A DNA stretch of 64,000 bases from MFD01213-c1 sp963704405. GTDB taxonomy: Bacteria; Planctomycetota; Phycisphaerae; Tepidisphaerales; Tepidisphaeraceae. Every line of letters starts with the position of its first letter. Within the stretch, counting starts at the first letter, position 1. The stretch is from positions 4,340,001 to 4,404,000 of the forward strand of contig OY969903.1 of NCBI GenBank assembly GCA_963704405.1, in the 5' to 3' direction. Positions 48,589-57,886 of this stretch are shown in pieces. Below the pieces are notes generated by a model. That model ran no database searches, was not told the origin of the DNA, and worked only from the letters and a program-made list of their open reading frames with translations. A program made the translations under genes and the position numbers.

Positions 48589-49548
48589 TCATTCGCCTTT
48601 GATCAGCGTTCCGTTGTAGCGATTCAGGAGCAGAGGCGTGGAGTTATTGTCGATCCACTGTTCTTCCTGGGCTTCTGAAGGCCCATTGGATGTTGATGCA
48701 TAAGCAGCCTGCTGCTGGCTGCTGGCCGTGGTGTACATGGGATCGTCTATGGTGAAGTTTTGGGATGTAAAAGGATCTTTCTGAAGGATGACGAGGCCGA
48801 ACTGCGATTCGACGCCGAAGGTTGTATTCACACCGACGCCAGCGACGGGATAGCGATGAGTAAGACCGACGGCCTTGGCGAGATGGCCGAATTGGGGGTC
48901 GGCGATGCCATACTGCTGTTTAACAATTCTTCCGTTGGCATCGAAGAGGATGACGCCGAGGGAGAGATAAGCATCGGTCTGGCGGACATTGGTATTGCTC
49001 AGTGTGGCATTGGTGATGGTTTGAACCGCGATGCCGATGGGAAGCTGTTCAGGCTCGGTATCGGCCCGTAGATCGAGGGGAGGACCGCCGACGAATTGCC
49101 AGTTGGCGTTGTCAACCTGGGTGTTGGGAGGAGGGGCGTTCGTGTTATTGGTTAGTGCAATATAATAGTAAGTAAGCGCGCCGACGATATTACTCACGTA
49201 ATTGCCCTGGCTATATGCCTGGGTTGAAGACCACGCCGGGCAGGGAGCGAATTCGACCTCAGCCATTTTTTCTTCGAGGGTGGCGGGATCAAGGATGAAG
49301 GCGACGCCGGTGATTTTTTGAAGGCCGATGGCTTCGGAGCGGGCACGGCCGAGCATGGCGGCGATGTGGTTGGCGGCGCCTTCTTCGCTGCGACCGCCGG
49401 TAATGAAGCGGAAGACCGGCATGGCCATACCGAGCATCAGCACGATGATGACGATGACGACGAGGATTTCGGTGAGGGTGAAAGCGCGACGCCGACGGTG
49501 CGCTCGAGGACAAATGGCAAATGGTAAATGGTAAATGTGCGAAATCAT
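48589..49548 (-). CDS. GspH-like pseudopilin
   Basis: A 319-residue protein with an Arg/His-rich leader, then AFTLTEILVVIVIIVLMLGM (Glu at +5, cleavage after Ala). A helix with AANHIAAMLGRARSEAIGLQ is characteristic of GspH/FimT-type minor pseudopilins. The C-terminal part has several strand segments (GITGVAFILDP-like) and a Ser/Gln-rich stretch. The ATG overlaps the stop of the upstream gene by 4 nt, implying tight co-expression. Confidence 0.8.
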   Translation of the reverse strand: MISHIYHLPFAICPRAHRRRRAFTLTEILVVIVIIVLMLGMAMPVFRFITGGRSEEGAANHIAAMLGRARSEAIGLQKITGVAFILDPATLEEKMAEVEFAPCPAWSSTQAYSQGNYVSNIVGALTYYYIALTNNTNAPPPNTQVDNANWQFVGGPPLDLRADTEPEQLPIGIAVQTITNATLSNTNVRQTDAYLSLGVILFDANGRIVKQQYGIADPQFGHLAKAVGLTHRYPVAGVGVNTTFGVESQFGLVILQKDPFTSQNFTIDDPMYTTASSQQQAAYASTSNGPSEAQEEQWIDNNSTPLLLNRYNGTLIKGE

Positions 49549-50450
49549 TTTTCGAAGGAGTAGAGGTTGTCGTCGCCCTGGGCGAAGTTGCCGTCGGGAC
49601 CGGCGGAGGCGAAGAAGGGCTTGGCAACGTTTGTAGTTGTGGTGATTTCGCTGCCGGGGGAGATTATGTGGAAGCTGCGGCCACCGGCGAGGAGAATACC
49701 GGGTTGACTAGCAAGAGGGAGAGTTGGGTCATAGGTTGCACCGCTTCCCAGGATACCGCCAAAGACGCAGATAATTGGATTGCCCCAGCCGTCCAAGAGA
49801 ATAGGGACCTGATCCGCAGGCGTGGGGGCAGGGGGAGGATTAGAACCTGTTCCGTCCTGCGGCAGGGGCAGCCAATATTTTGGGTTTGGCGGGGCGAGGG
49901 AAATGGCGGCGGTGTTGTCGGGAGCCGTTCTACCGAGATTGTCCGTTATTCGCAGGATACGTGTGTATTTGGTTGGTGTGGGGTTTGAATCGCTGGCGAG
50001 ATTGTAGAGTTCGTAGGTGCTGCTGCTTGAATAAACGGCGGGCTGCTGGAGATTATTTGTGATACTTGCAGGGACTCTCATGATGGCGTCAGCTGACATT
50101 TTGCCAAGAGAAGCCGCATTGTTAGGCATTGCCGCGATCTGGAACATGATGTCACGGGTTCGAAGGACCGCGTATCCGTAGCGGTCATTCTTATTAGGGA
50201 GACTTGCCGGACCGGCGAGGTCGGCGGTGACATCCTGAGGGGCGTCAAGTTCGCCGAGGCCAAAATGGATGCGGCGGACGGAATCGTATTCGGCATATAA
50301 TCCCCGGCAGTTTTCGAGCATTTGTTCGGTTTGGCGGCGCTTGGCGGCGGTGTGCATTTTGCCAACGCCCATGATGAGCAGGCCGCCGAGGATGGCGATG
50401 ATGCTGATGACGACGAGCAACTCAATCATGGTAAAAGCGCGACGCTTCAC
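49545..50450 (-). CDS. GspG-like pseudopilin
   Basis: A short leader MKRRA then FTMIELLVVISIIAILGGLL (Glu at +5), the cleanest type-III signal peptide of the set. A long helix (TAAKRRQTEQMLENCRGLYA) precedes a globular domain ending in FFASAGPDGNFAQGDDNLYS, the Gly-Pro-Asp/Asp-Asn-Leu-Tyr calcium-loop-like ending typical of GspG. A neighbouring gene (50576) ends in the same motif. It may be the major pseudopilin or one of several. Confidence 0.85.
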   Translation of the reverse strand: MKRRAFTMIELLVVISIIAILGGLLIMGVGKMHTAAKRRQTEQMLENCRGLYAEYDSVRRIHFGLGELDAPQDVTADLAGPASLPNKNDRYGYAVLRTRDIMFQIAAMPNNAASLGKMSADAIMRVPASITNNLQQPAVYSSSSTYELYNLASDSNPTPTKYTRILRITDNLGRTAPDNTAAISLAPPNPKYWLPLPQDGTGSNPPPAPTPADQVPILLDGWGNPIICVFGGILGSGATYDPTLPLASQPGILLAGGRSFHIISPGSEITTTTNVAKPFFASAGPDGNFAQGDDNLYSFEK

Positions 50451-50575
50451 AGGCAGCTCCTTTGGCAGACGTGTTGTTATTCGCAGTGTCCAGTGGGTTT
50501 GTCTATGGGAAATTGGTAATTGTAAAATGATAAACCGTTTTGAATGCTGATTTTAGGTTGATTTTTGTTTTTCTT

Positions 50576-51193
50576 CTAAGGTGGGGAGTCCTGAGATTCC
50601 TCGTAGCTGTACAGGTTGTCTTCTCTGGACAGAAATTTGCGGTCGGGGCCGGCGGAAAAGAAGAAGAATTTGTCGCCGGGCGCCATGCCGAGGAGGGGGT
50701 GCTGGTGGGGCATGAAGATGATGGGGCTGCCCCAGGGATCATGGAGGGTGACTTCATCGTAGAGGCTGAGGGGCAGGCCGGCAAAGATATCCTGTCGGCG
50801 GGCGAGGTCGGAGGGGTCTGTGTTGGATTGGGATTTATCCGAAATGGGAGTTTCAGCGGTAGTCGGGTGCGTGAGGTTTGATTGGCCGCGAAGAAAACGG
50901 ACGAGGTCGGCATTGTTTCGGCGGGCGGTGGATTGCAGAGCGGCTTCATCGGGCACCGGGCCGGGTTCTAAAAAAAGGGTGACGGGAGGAAGCTGGTTGC
51001 CGTTGTGGTCCAGGTAGTTGTCCATTAACGCCGTGAGTTGCTGAAGAAGTTGGCGGGTGAGTCTGTCGGAGGAATTTCGGCGGACGCGGTTGGCAAGATC
51101 GACCATCAGGCCAAGGACAATGATGAGGATGGCAATGGTGACGAAGAGTTCGACAAGGGAGTAGGCGCGGCGGCGCAGGCGAGCGCAAAACAA
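50576..51193 (-). CDS. GspG-like pseudopilin
   Basis: A 205-residue protein with leader CARLRRRA, then YSLVELFVTIAILIIVLGLM (Glu at +5, Tyr instead of Phe at +1). The helix NSSDRLTRQLLQQLTALMDN leads to a compact C-terminal domain ending FFFFSAGPDRKFLSREDNLY. The ending strongly resembles the GspG-like protein next to it, suggesting duplication within the array. Confidence 0.82.
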   Translation of the reverse strand: MFCARLRRRAYSLVELFVTIAILIIVLGLMVDLANRVRRNSSDRLTRQLLQQLTALMDNYLDHNGNQLPPVTLFLEPGPVPDEAALQSTARRNNADLVRFLRGQSNLTHPTTAETPISDKSQSNTDPSDLARRQDIFAGLPLSLYDEVTLHDPWGSPIIFMPHQHPLLGMAPGDKFFFFSAGPDRKFLSREDNLYSYEESQDSPP

Positions 51194-51293
51194 TACGCGC
51201 GACTCGACTGAGCTCGTCGAAGTCGAGAGCGCAGAACGAAGACGGGTGACTGTTTGGCGATCTGCGATCTGCGCTCATCGTTCTGCGTTTGGG

Positions 51294-52232
51294 TTATTTT
51301 CTAAGGTCCGGGGGGAGATCGAAATTGGTGATGTCGTCGGTTTTGTCGCCGGGCTGGGGCGTTGGGCCCGATCCTTTTCGGCCGTAGATGCCGTCGGGAC
51401 CGGCGGACCAGAGGAGATAAGGGCCGGTGTAGACGGCGGATTTGTTGCTGGCAACGGCGCCGGTACCTGTCGGAGCCGGAGTAGTGTCCGCGCCCATAAT
51501 GGTCTGTAACTCCACTTCCGTAATCATTGAAAGGTTATCGTATGCATTGTAATAAGGGCGATCGTATGCGGGAGGAGCGTTGGCGTAGTTGGCCGTGCCT
51601 GGCGGTGGTTCATTGTACACATAGTGGGCTGCACTCATAACGCCTGGGGTAGCAGGATAGTAGAGAATTGGGTTGCCGTCGGCATCCAGGATTTTTGCCG
51701 AGGCGTCGATGATTCCGTTGGTGGTGGAAATTTTGAATTTGTCGGGCTGAACATAGGGGCCGTAAATTTTCCCGCTTGGAAGTACGTCATCTGCAGTACC
51801 CCACTGACCATCGGGACCGGGATTGCCGGCACGAATGCGAAAGCCGGGACCATCAGCGCCATCGTAGCCGGAGTTCTGAATGAGGGCCGGTGTGTTACCC
51901 GTGGGATTTGCCGGGCCGGGGCCAATCATTGAACGGCAAAGGAGCCTGGCGCCACGGTCTGTCTGCATGCTCAGGCTGCCAGGGGTGTTGTCATCATCAA
52001 ATCGCGGATAATCAAAGAAATCACTTTTGTAGGCTTCGAGAGCGGTGCCAATCAGGTGCAGATCCGCTTCGGTGCGGGTGCGTCGGCCGGTGCGCATCGC
52101 CTTCATAACCGCGGGAATGGCCAACGCCATGAGCAGCACCAGAATGCCGATAACAACGAGGACTTCGGTAAGGGTGAAGCCTTGGGAGCGTCGCCGTTTT
52201 GAAGTGGACGAAAGGGGAATGCGGATTGGCAT
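51294..52232 (-). CDS. GspG/GspH-like pseudopilin
   Basis: A 312-residue protein: leader with RRRSQG, then FTLTEVLVVIGILVLLMALA (Glu at +5, cleaved after Gly). A helix (TRTEADLHLIGTALEAYKSD) precedes an Asp/Gly/Pro-rich domain with GNPGPDGQWGTADDVLPSGK and LLWSAGPDGIYGRKG, repeated calcium-loop-like segments. It belongs to the same array and direction. Confidence 0.82.
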   Translation of the reverse strand: MPIRIPLSSTSKRRRSQGFTLTEVLVVIGILVLLMALAIPAVMKAMRTGRRTRTEADLHLIGTALEAYKSDFFDYPRFDDDNTPGSLSMQTDRGARLLCRSMIGPGPANPTGNTPALIQNSGYDGADGPGFRIRAGNPGPDGQWGTADDVLPSGKIYGPYVQPDKFKISTTNGIIDASAKILDADGNPILYYPATPGVMSAAHYVYNEPPPGTANYANAPPAYDRPYYNAYDNLSMITEVELQTIMGADTTPAPTGTGAVASNKSAVYTGPYLLWSAGPDGIYGRKGSGPTPQPGDKTDDITNFDLPPDLRK

Positions 52233-52259
52233 GTCGGCCTCGGTTAGGCAGGTGGCGGA

Positions 52260-53354
52260 TCAGGGAAGCAATGAGCCGGGGTAAATGACGTCGTCTTCGG
52301 TGCCGTAGACGCCGTCGGGGCCGGCGCTAATCAGGATGAAACCGTCTTTCTGTCGAGCGTTGCCGGTCTGATTGCTGGGTCCGGGATTACTTGGATCTTT
52401 GAAATAGGCGATTGCGTTGGATCCGGGATTTGGATTCGAAGAGCCGTTGTCAAAGAACTTTGCAAAGCCCTCTCTGATGCCATGCAGATTATCTCCAAGC
52501 CCCTGCAGGCCGTGGTGATCTCGCTTACCATCAGTCTGATTAGTGCCAATTAGGGTCAGAGTATAGGCCACAATTGGACCTATATCGTATTGGGCTACCA
52601 AGGGATTGCCTGATTCATCCTGTCCACGAAGGGATACAATTCCCGTTGCGCCGGCATTGGCGCGGAGATAAAGGATGGGCATCTGTTGCGACGCGTATTG
52701 ATCAATGAATTCAGGAATTATGCTGTCATTTGCCGCCCGTTGAGCATTATCTGTAAAAACACCTCCGGTCATGCTGGTCGCATCGGGACGGTCAATATAT
52801 CCGACGGGCACTTGAATGTAGGCGGGCCAGACTTTAGGCCGGTTGTAATTAACACTCATTGCGCCTTTTGGATTTGGAGTAATATTATCGGGGAAGATAC
52901 GGGTGGAATTGTAATTCAGTACCGGATTACCATTCCCCGGCGGGGTATCGATTTCCAAGCCACCGAGCAGGCCAAGAACTAGATTTTCACTGCTTGTGAT
53001 GTTGGTCAGTTGTGGAAAAGGTTGCGGTGTGGTTCCGTTCATCCAGCCGAGGTCAATGGTGTTTCCGCTGGGGTCAACCCAAGTTGGATGAAATGGCTCA
53101 TTAGCGAGCTGGTTGTTCGCAAACGGCCCCGGATATGAATGAAAATCATTGTAATACTGCTGAATTCCATTCGCGATCGTGACCAGTTCGGCATTGGTTG
53201 AAGTCGTCTGAGCGGCTCGGCGGATGCGGGGGATTCCGGCGACTACGAAGCCGATCAGGATGGCGATGATGCCGATGGTGACGAGCAATTCCAGGAGGGT
53301 GAAGCCTCGGCGGGTTGAGGTTTGGGGGGGACGGGGGTGGTGGTTGGCCTTCAT
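52260..53354 (-). CDS. GspG-like pseudopilin
   Basis: A 364-residue protein with leader TSTRRG, then FTLLELLVTIGIIAILIGFV (Glu at +5, cleaved after Gly). The helix NAELVTIANGIQQYYNDFHS and ending GFILISAGPDGVYGTEDDVI place it with the major-pseudopilin-like members. It is the first pseudopilin after PilC/GspF, 77 nt from it. Confidence 0.83.
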   Translation of the reverse strand: MKANHHPRPPQTSTRRGFTLLELLVTIGIIAILIGFVVAGIPRIRRAAQTTSTNAELVTIANGIQQYYNDFHSYPGPFANNQLANEPFHPTWVDPSGNTIDLGWMNGTTPQPFPQLTNITSSENLVLGLLGGLEIDTPPGNGNPVLNYNSTRIFPDNITPNPKGAMSVNYNRPKVWPAYIQVPVGYIDRPDATSMTGGVFTDNAQRAANDSIIPEFIDQYASQQMPILYLRANAGATGIVSLRGQDESGNPLVAQYDIGPIVAYTLTLIGTNQTDGKRDHHGLQGLGDNLHGIREGFAKFFDNGSSNPNPGSNAIAYFKDPSNPGPSNQTGNARQKDGFILISAGPDGVYGTEDDVIYPGSLLP

Positions 53355-53430
53355 GGAAACCCTCGGTGGTGATTGGGCACGGCGGCGGGAGAGGCCGCGG
53401 GTTCTTTTTCCTGCAATTGTTGCGTCTGGC

Positions 53431-54712
53431 TCAGCCGCCCTTTTTGGCGGGGCCGGAGACGGCCTGGATCAGGCTGATCATCGGAGCGAACAGGGCGATG
53501 ACGATGAAGCCGACGATCACGCCCAGGACGACGACCATGACCGGTTCCAGGATGCTGATGAGCGAACCGACCAGCACGTCGACGTCGCTGTCGTAGTTGT
53601 CGGCGATCTTCATGAGCATCTTGTCGAGGTCGCCGGTTTCTTCGCCGACGTCGATCATGTTGACGACCAGGGCGTCGCAGACCTTGGTGGCGCGAAGCGG
53701 ATCGGCCATGGATTCGCCTTCGCGGATGGCATCGTGAACCTTGAGCAGGGCGCGGCTGTAGACTTCGTTGCCGCAGGTTTCTTTGGTGATGTTCAGGGCA
53801 TCGAGAATCGGCACGCCGGCGCTGATCAGCGTGCCGAGCGTGCGGGTGAAGCGGGCGATGGCGGTTTTGGCGAGGATGGAGCCGAGAATGGGGATCTTCA
53901 GCTTGACGACATCGACGGCGATACTTGCCGCCTTCGCTCATGCGGATGCAGCTTGATGAGCAGCGATGATGATGATGGGGGAGAAAAGCACATACGCCCA
54001 GCCATATTGATTGGCGAACCAGCGGCTGACGCTGAGCAGGACCTGGGTGATGCCGGGGAGATCGGTTTTGAAGTCTTTGAAGATCTGCTCGAACTTGGGG
54101 ATCACGAAGATCATGATCATCGAGACGATGCCGACGGCGATGGAGATGACGACGCCGGGGTAGATCATGGCGCCGATGACTTTCTTCTTCAGCTTGGCGG
54201 CCTTTTCCATGAAGTCGGCGAGACGGGAGAGGATGAGGTCGAGCACGCCGCCCAGCTCGCCGGCGTTGATCATGTTGACGTAGAGCTTATCGAAGGCCTT
54301 GGGGTATTTGGCCATGGCGTCGGAAAGGGTGCCGCCGCCTTCGACTTCGTCGGCGACACCGCCGATGATGGCTTTGAGCAGGCCGGGTTTTTGCTGTTGT
54401 TCGAGAATCTGGAGGCGAGCGAAGGATGGGGAGGCCGGCGTCCTGGAGGGTGGAAAGCTGGCGGGTGAAGGCGACAAGCTGCTTGCGGGGGACACCGCCG
54501 ATGCTGATGGGCATCTTGCGGGTGGCTACCAGCGATTCGGCCTCGGGGCCTTTCTTCTTGACGCTCTTTTTGGCGGCTTTCTCCTTAACCTTTGTGGGAA
54601 AAAGCTTTTTCGAGCGAATTTTAGCCATGGCATCGTCGGACGAAGAGGCTTCGATTTCGTCTTTGACCTCTTGGCCGGAGGTGTTCATCGCGGTGTAGGT
54701 GTATACGGCCAT
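53431..54712 (-). CDS. PilC/GspF inner-membrane platform protein (several frame breaks)
   Basis: The N-terminal piece (54712) is MAVYTYTAMNTSGQEVKDEI with the start of the first GspF domain (VAFTRQLSTLQDAGLPILRS). An extra C near 54,425 shifts into LQILEQQQKPGLLKAIIGGV, which carries on to SRWFANQYGWAYVLFSPIII. Further small indels near 53,900-53,965 lead through MSEGGKY into AVDVVKLKIPILGSILAKTA and the second GspF domain (VPILDALNITKETCGNEVYS to AVSGPAKKGG). The total of about 427 residues is right for PilC, which anchors the assembly ATPase in the inner membrane. Multiple breaks in one conserved gene inside an intact array point to sequence error. Confidence 0.82.
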
Positions 54713-54791
54713 TCTGTCTCCGCTTAAATTGGGTATCTGAATATTTTATACGGGATGTCCACCAGACCGTCCTGCTATCAAGCACACGATA

Positions 54792-55121
54792 CTAAAATGT
54801 AGATGGGCTTGGATCATCAAATTCGTGGTCAAGAATTGATGATCCATCAGCGTGTTCGGCGGGCGTTAAAAGCAAAAGGACCGTCACGTCGTCTCGAGTG
54901 GCAGCTTTGGTCACCGCATCCAGCTTTTCTAATGCAGGCCACGCCAAGGCCTCACGCTCAATGCGGTCTTTCCCCTCAAATGCCTGATCAATTACGCGAA
55001 CACGAATAGACGCGGTATTATAGCGGTAAGCTTCCACCTGGGCATCGGGAAAAGCATTTCGAAAGACGGACTCGGCGGCTCGGGTTTCCGCTGTCTTACG
55101 TTTTTTGGTTGCGATAGCCAT
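54792..55121 (-). CDS. Hypothetical protein coupled to a HEPN gene
   Basis: The ATG at 55121 overlaps the HEPN stop (TAATG), so the two are translationally coupled. About 109 residues: a basic start (MAIATKKRKTAETRAAESVF), an alpha-beta segment (FPDAQVEAYRYNTASIRVRV), and a strand VTVLLLLTPAE near the end. No catalytic motif is seen. Because it is paired with a HEPN protein, an antitoxin-like or partner role is possible, but no nucleotidyltransferase (MNT) motif, the usual HEPN partner, is present. Confidence 0.68.
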   Translation of the reverse strand: MAIATKKRKTAETRAAESVFRNAFPDAQVEAYRYNTASIRVRVIDQAFEGKDRIEREALAWPALEKLDAVTKAATRDDVTVLLLLTPAEHADGSSILDHEFDDPSPSTF

Positions 55122-55531
55122 TATATTGTCCTCTGCACCCACGCTAGCACTTCACCAGCTATGGCTATAAAGGTTTTTGCTTCGATCGCCTTCAGAAGTC
55201 CAACTTGATACCGCAGTTCAGTTGACCACGCAGATCGCCGAAGTTGATCAGCGATCTGTGCAGGAATATTAACATGCTGTCGGAACAATGCTTCCTTTAG
55301 CGATTCATAACTATGACCAGCTCGTCCTCGAAAATGCCGGTCGGCATAAGCTAAACGCTGCTTTGCCGGCATACTGGAAAGCAGGAGCGCCTTCAGTGAG
55401 CATTCGATAACATAACCGGCGAGATAAACTGCTTCAAAGTTCAGATCGGCGCGCCGAAGAAAATCCACAGCAATCATGCGCTGCTCCGCGGCTCGGAGGA
55501 ACTTCCTGGCCAGGTCTCCGCGTGCCTCCAA
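55121..55531 (-). CDS. HEPN-domain protein
   Basis: A 136-residue helical protein: RKFLRAAEQRMIAVDFLRRA, then FEAVYLAGYVIECSLKALLL, the typical core of HEPN proteins that bind nucleotides or RNA. The usual RNase motif (R-x4-6-H) is only loosely suggested by RHFRGRAGH. It lies between the GspE and PilC genes of the secretion array and is separated from GspE by only a few bases, which suggests insertion as a cassette that keeps the operon intact. Minimal HEPN proteins often act as toxins, defence effectors or kanamycin-nucleotidyltransferase partners. Confidence 0.72.
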   Translation of the reverse strand: MEARGDLARKFLRAAEQRMIAVDFLRRADLNFEAVYLAGYVIECSLKALLLSSMPAKQRLAYADRHFRGRAGHSYESLKEALFRQHVNIPAQIADQLRRSAWSTELRYQVGLLKAIEAKTFIAIAGEVLAWVQRTI

Positions 55532-55534
55532 TTC

Positions 55535-57704
55535 TTATTCCTCCATGATCGTTTCGCGGACGACTTCTTCAATGGTGGTTACACCATCGTAGATGGCCAT
55601 CAAGCCGCAGGAGCGGAGGGTGCGCATACCGCGTTTTTTGGCTTCGTGGCGGAGGACCTGGGTGCTGGCGTGCTGGATGACGAGGTCACGCATTTCGTCG
55701 TCGAAGGTCATGATTTCGTAGAGGCCCTGGCGGCCGCGGTAGCCGGTGTTGTTGCAGGCTTCGCACCCTTTGCCGTAGTAGAAGATGCGGCCTTCGACAT
55801 CTTCTGGCCGCAGCTCCAGTTCCATGAGCTGCTCTTCGGTGGGCGTGTATTCGCTCTTGCAACTGGCGCAGATTTTTCGCACCAGGCGCTGGGCGATGAC
55901 GCCTTCAACTGATGCCGTAACGAGGAACGGTTCGAGGCCGAGATCGAGCAGGCGGGCGATGGATGAAGGGGCGTCGTTGGTATGGAGAGTGCTGAAGACC
56001 AGGTGGCCGGTGAGGGCGGCTTCGACGGCGATCTTGGCGGTTTCCTGGTCGCGAATTTCGCCGACGAGGATAACGTCGGGGTCCTGACGCAGCATGGCGC
56101 GAAGGATTCGCGCGAAGGTCATTTCGATTTCGGGTTTGATCTGGCACTGGATGATGCCGTCGATGTCATATTCCACCGGGTCTTCGGCGGTGATCAATTT
56201 GGAGCTGATGTCGTTGAGCTCACGGAGCGCGGAATAGAGCGTGGTGGTTTTGCCGCTGCCGGTGGGGCCGGTGACGATACATACGCCGTTGGGGCGGCGG
56301 ATGAGCTGGCGGACCTGCGCGAGATCGTCTTCGCGGATGCCGAGTTTATCCAGGTCAAGGTTGACGTTGCCGCGGTCGAGCACGCGCATGACGACGCTTT
56401 CGCCGAACATGGTCGGCAGGACGCTGACGCGGAGATCGATCGGCTGGTTGTTGACGTTCAATTCAATGCGGCCGTCCTGCGGCATGCGGCGCTCGGCGAT
56501 GTCGAGATTCGCCATGACCTTGATGCGCGAGCTGATGGCCGGAGCGATGTGGCTGGGCGGCGGCATCATTTCGTAGAGCACGCCGTCAATGCGGTAGCGC
56601 ATCTTGAATTCATCTTCGAAGGGTTCAAAGTGAATGTCGGAAGCCTTGTCTTTGATGGCCTGGAGCAGCACGAGATTGATGAGCTTGCGGACGGGATTGG
56701 AGTCGGCGGCTTCCTTGAGATCGGTGAGGTCGATGGATTCGCCGCGGCCTTTGAGGTCTTTGAGGGTTTCGTCGGTCTGGAGCTCACCGAGGATTTCACC
56801 GAGGCTGTCGGCGGCGGCCTGGTAGTGTTTTTGAATGAGCTTTTCAATCTGCTCGGGGTCACCAATCTTGGCGGTGACGCGATAGCCCATCATCGATTGC
56901 AGGGTGTCGATGGCCTGGAAGTTTTCCTGGCTGGCCATCACGATCGTGAGCTTCTTCGAAGCCTTATCAAAGAGGATCGGAAGGATCTTATTCGTGGTGG
57001 CGATCTGGGCGGGGACGGCGTCGATGGCTTCCTTGGTGATGTTGATGCCTTCGAGATTGAAAAGCTCGTACCCTTTCTGGGCGGCAAGGGCGACGTTGAG
57101 GTCGGCTTCCTTGATGTAGCCGAGGTCCATGAGGATTCGACCGACCGCACCGCCTTTGCTCTTCTGGAAATTAAGGGCTTCGACGACCTGCTCGCGGGTG
57201 ACTTTGCCCATCTTCGTCAGGACGCGGCCGATCGGGCGGCCCTGGAGTTGGTCGATCGGAGGCACCGCGCCGGGGGTGGCAGCGCCGCCTTGGCGGGCGG
57301 GGATGGGTCCGCCGACGTTACCAGGGCGGGAAGCGCCGGGGCGCCGGAACCGGCAGGGGCGAGTGGAATAGGGCGGGCCTGTGATGAACTGCCGGCAGAG
57401 CTCATGCCGCCCATGCGTCCAGCAGCGCCATGACCACCGGTCGGGGTTGGAGGTTTCGTACCGCTGGAACCGCCGGATGAAGAGGGACGGGCGACGGGCG
57501 CGCCGGCGCTAGACTGGGCTGAGCCGCTGTGCGCACGGTCGGCGGGCAGACCGGTTTTGGCGCTGGGCGGGGCGCTGCGCCGATGCTCGGGGCCATAGGC
57601 GTGGTCACGCCCGGCTTTTGCGCGGGCATACCGGGGCCGGCGGTAGGCGGCTTGGGATGGTTCGACGGCGAAGGCGTCGGGGCCGGCGGGGTGGCTTTGG
57701 ACAT
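55535..57704 (-). CDS. GspE/PilB secretion ATPase with Pro/Gly-rich leader (frame breaks in the leader)
   Basis: The ATG at 57704 has AGAGGA at 7 nt and opens a Pro/Ala/Ser-rich leader of about 140 residues. Two single-base losses (near 57,480 and 57,340) interrupt it before the conserved frame begins at about 57,265 (PPIDQLQGRPIGRVLTKMGK). That frame has an MshEN domain, KASDIHFEPFEDEFKMRYRI, the Walker A TGPTGSGKTTTLYSAL, the Asp box ITAEDPVEYDIDG, Walker B-type DVILVGEIRDQETAK, the His box GHLVFSTLHTNDA, and a tetracysteine zinc site (CASC, CEAC). It powers pilus or pseudopilus assembly at the inner membrane. The low-complexity leader is unusual. Confidence 0.9.
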
Positions 57705-57766
57705 CGAGGTTCCTCTTCTGGTGGCTGGCTGTCGTTGACTCGGTTATTGGCCGTCTTTCTTTTGAT

Positions 57767-57794
57767 TCCCTCGCACGGTACGCCGGGCGAGGGA
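57767..57794. other. Hairpin between GspE and PilT genes
   Basis: A perfect 8-bp stem TCCCTCGC / GCGAGGGA with a 12-nt loop, without a T-run. It may attenuate or stabilise the message. A second GC-rich imperfect hairpin (cccggaataccgg) follows near 57,862. No gene occupies 57,705-57,886. Confidence 0.4.
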
Positions 57795-57886
57795 CTAAGA
57801 GCGAGGATGATTTTTCGTCGACGGCGTTCGACGTTCCAAATCACGCTCACCCCTGCTTTCTCCCGGAATACCGGAAGAGGGAGATA

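Noticed and set aside
53224..54468. Long plus-strand frame (414 codons) opposite the PilC gene
   Set aside because: Asp/Gly/His-rich shadow of a GC-rich gene; the minus strand carries clear GspF domains.
55982..57433. Long plus-strand frame (483 codons) opposite the GspE gene
   Set aside because: Antisense shadow; the minus strand has complete ATPase motifs.
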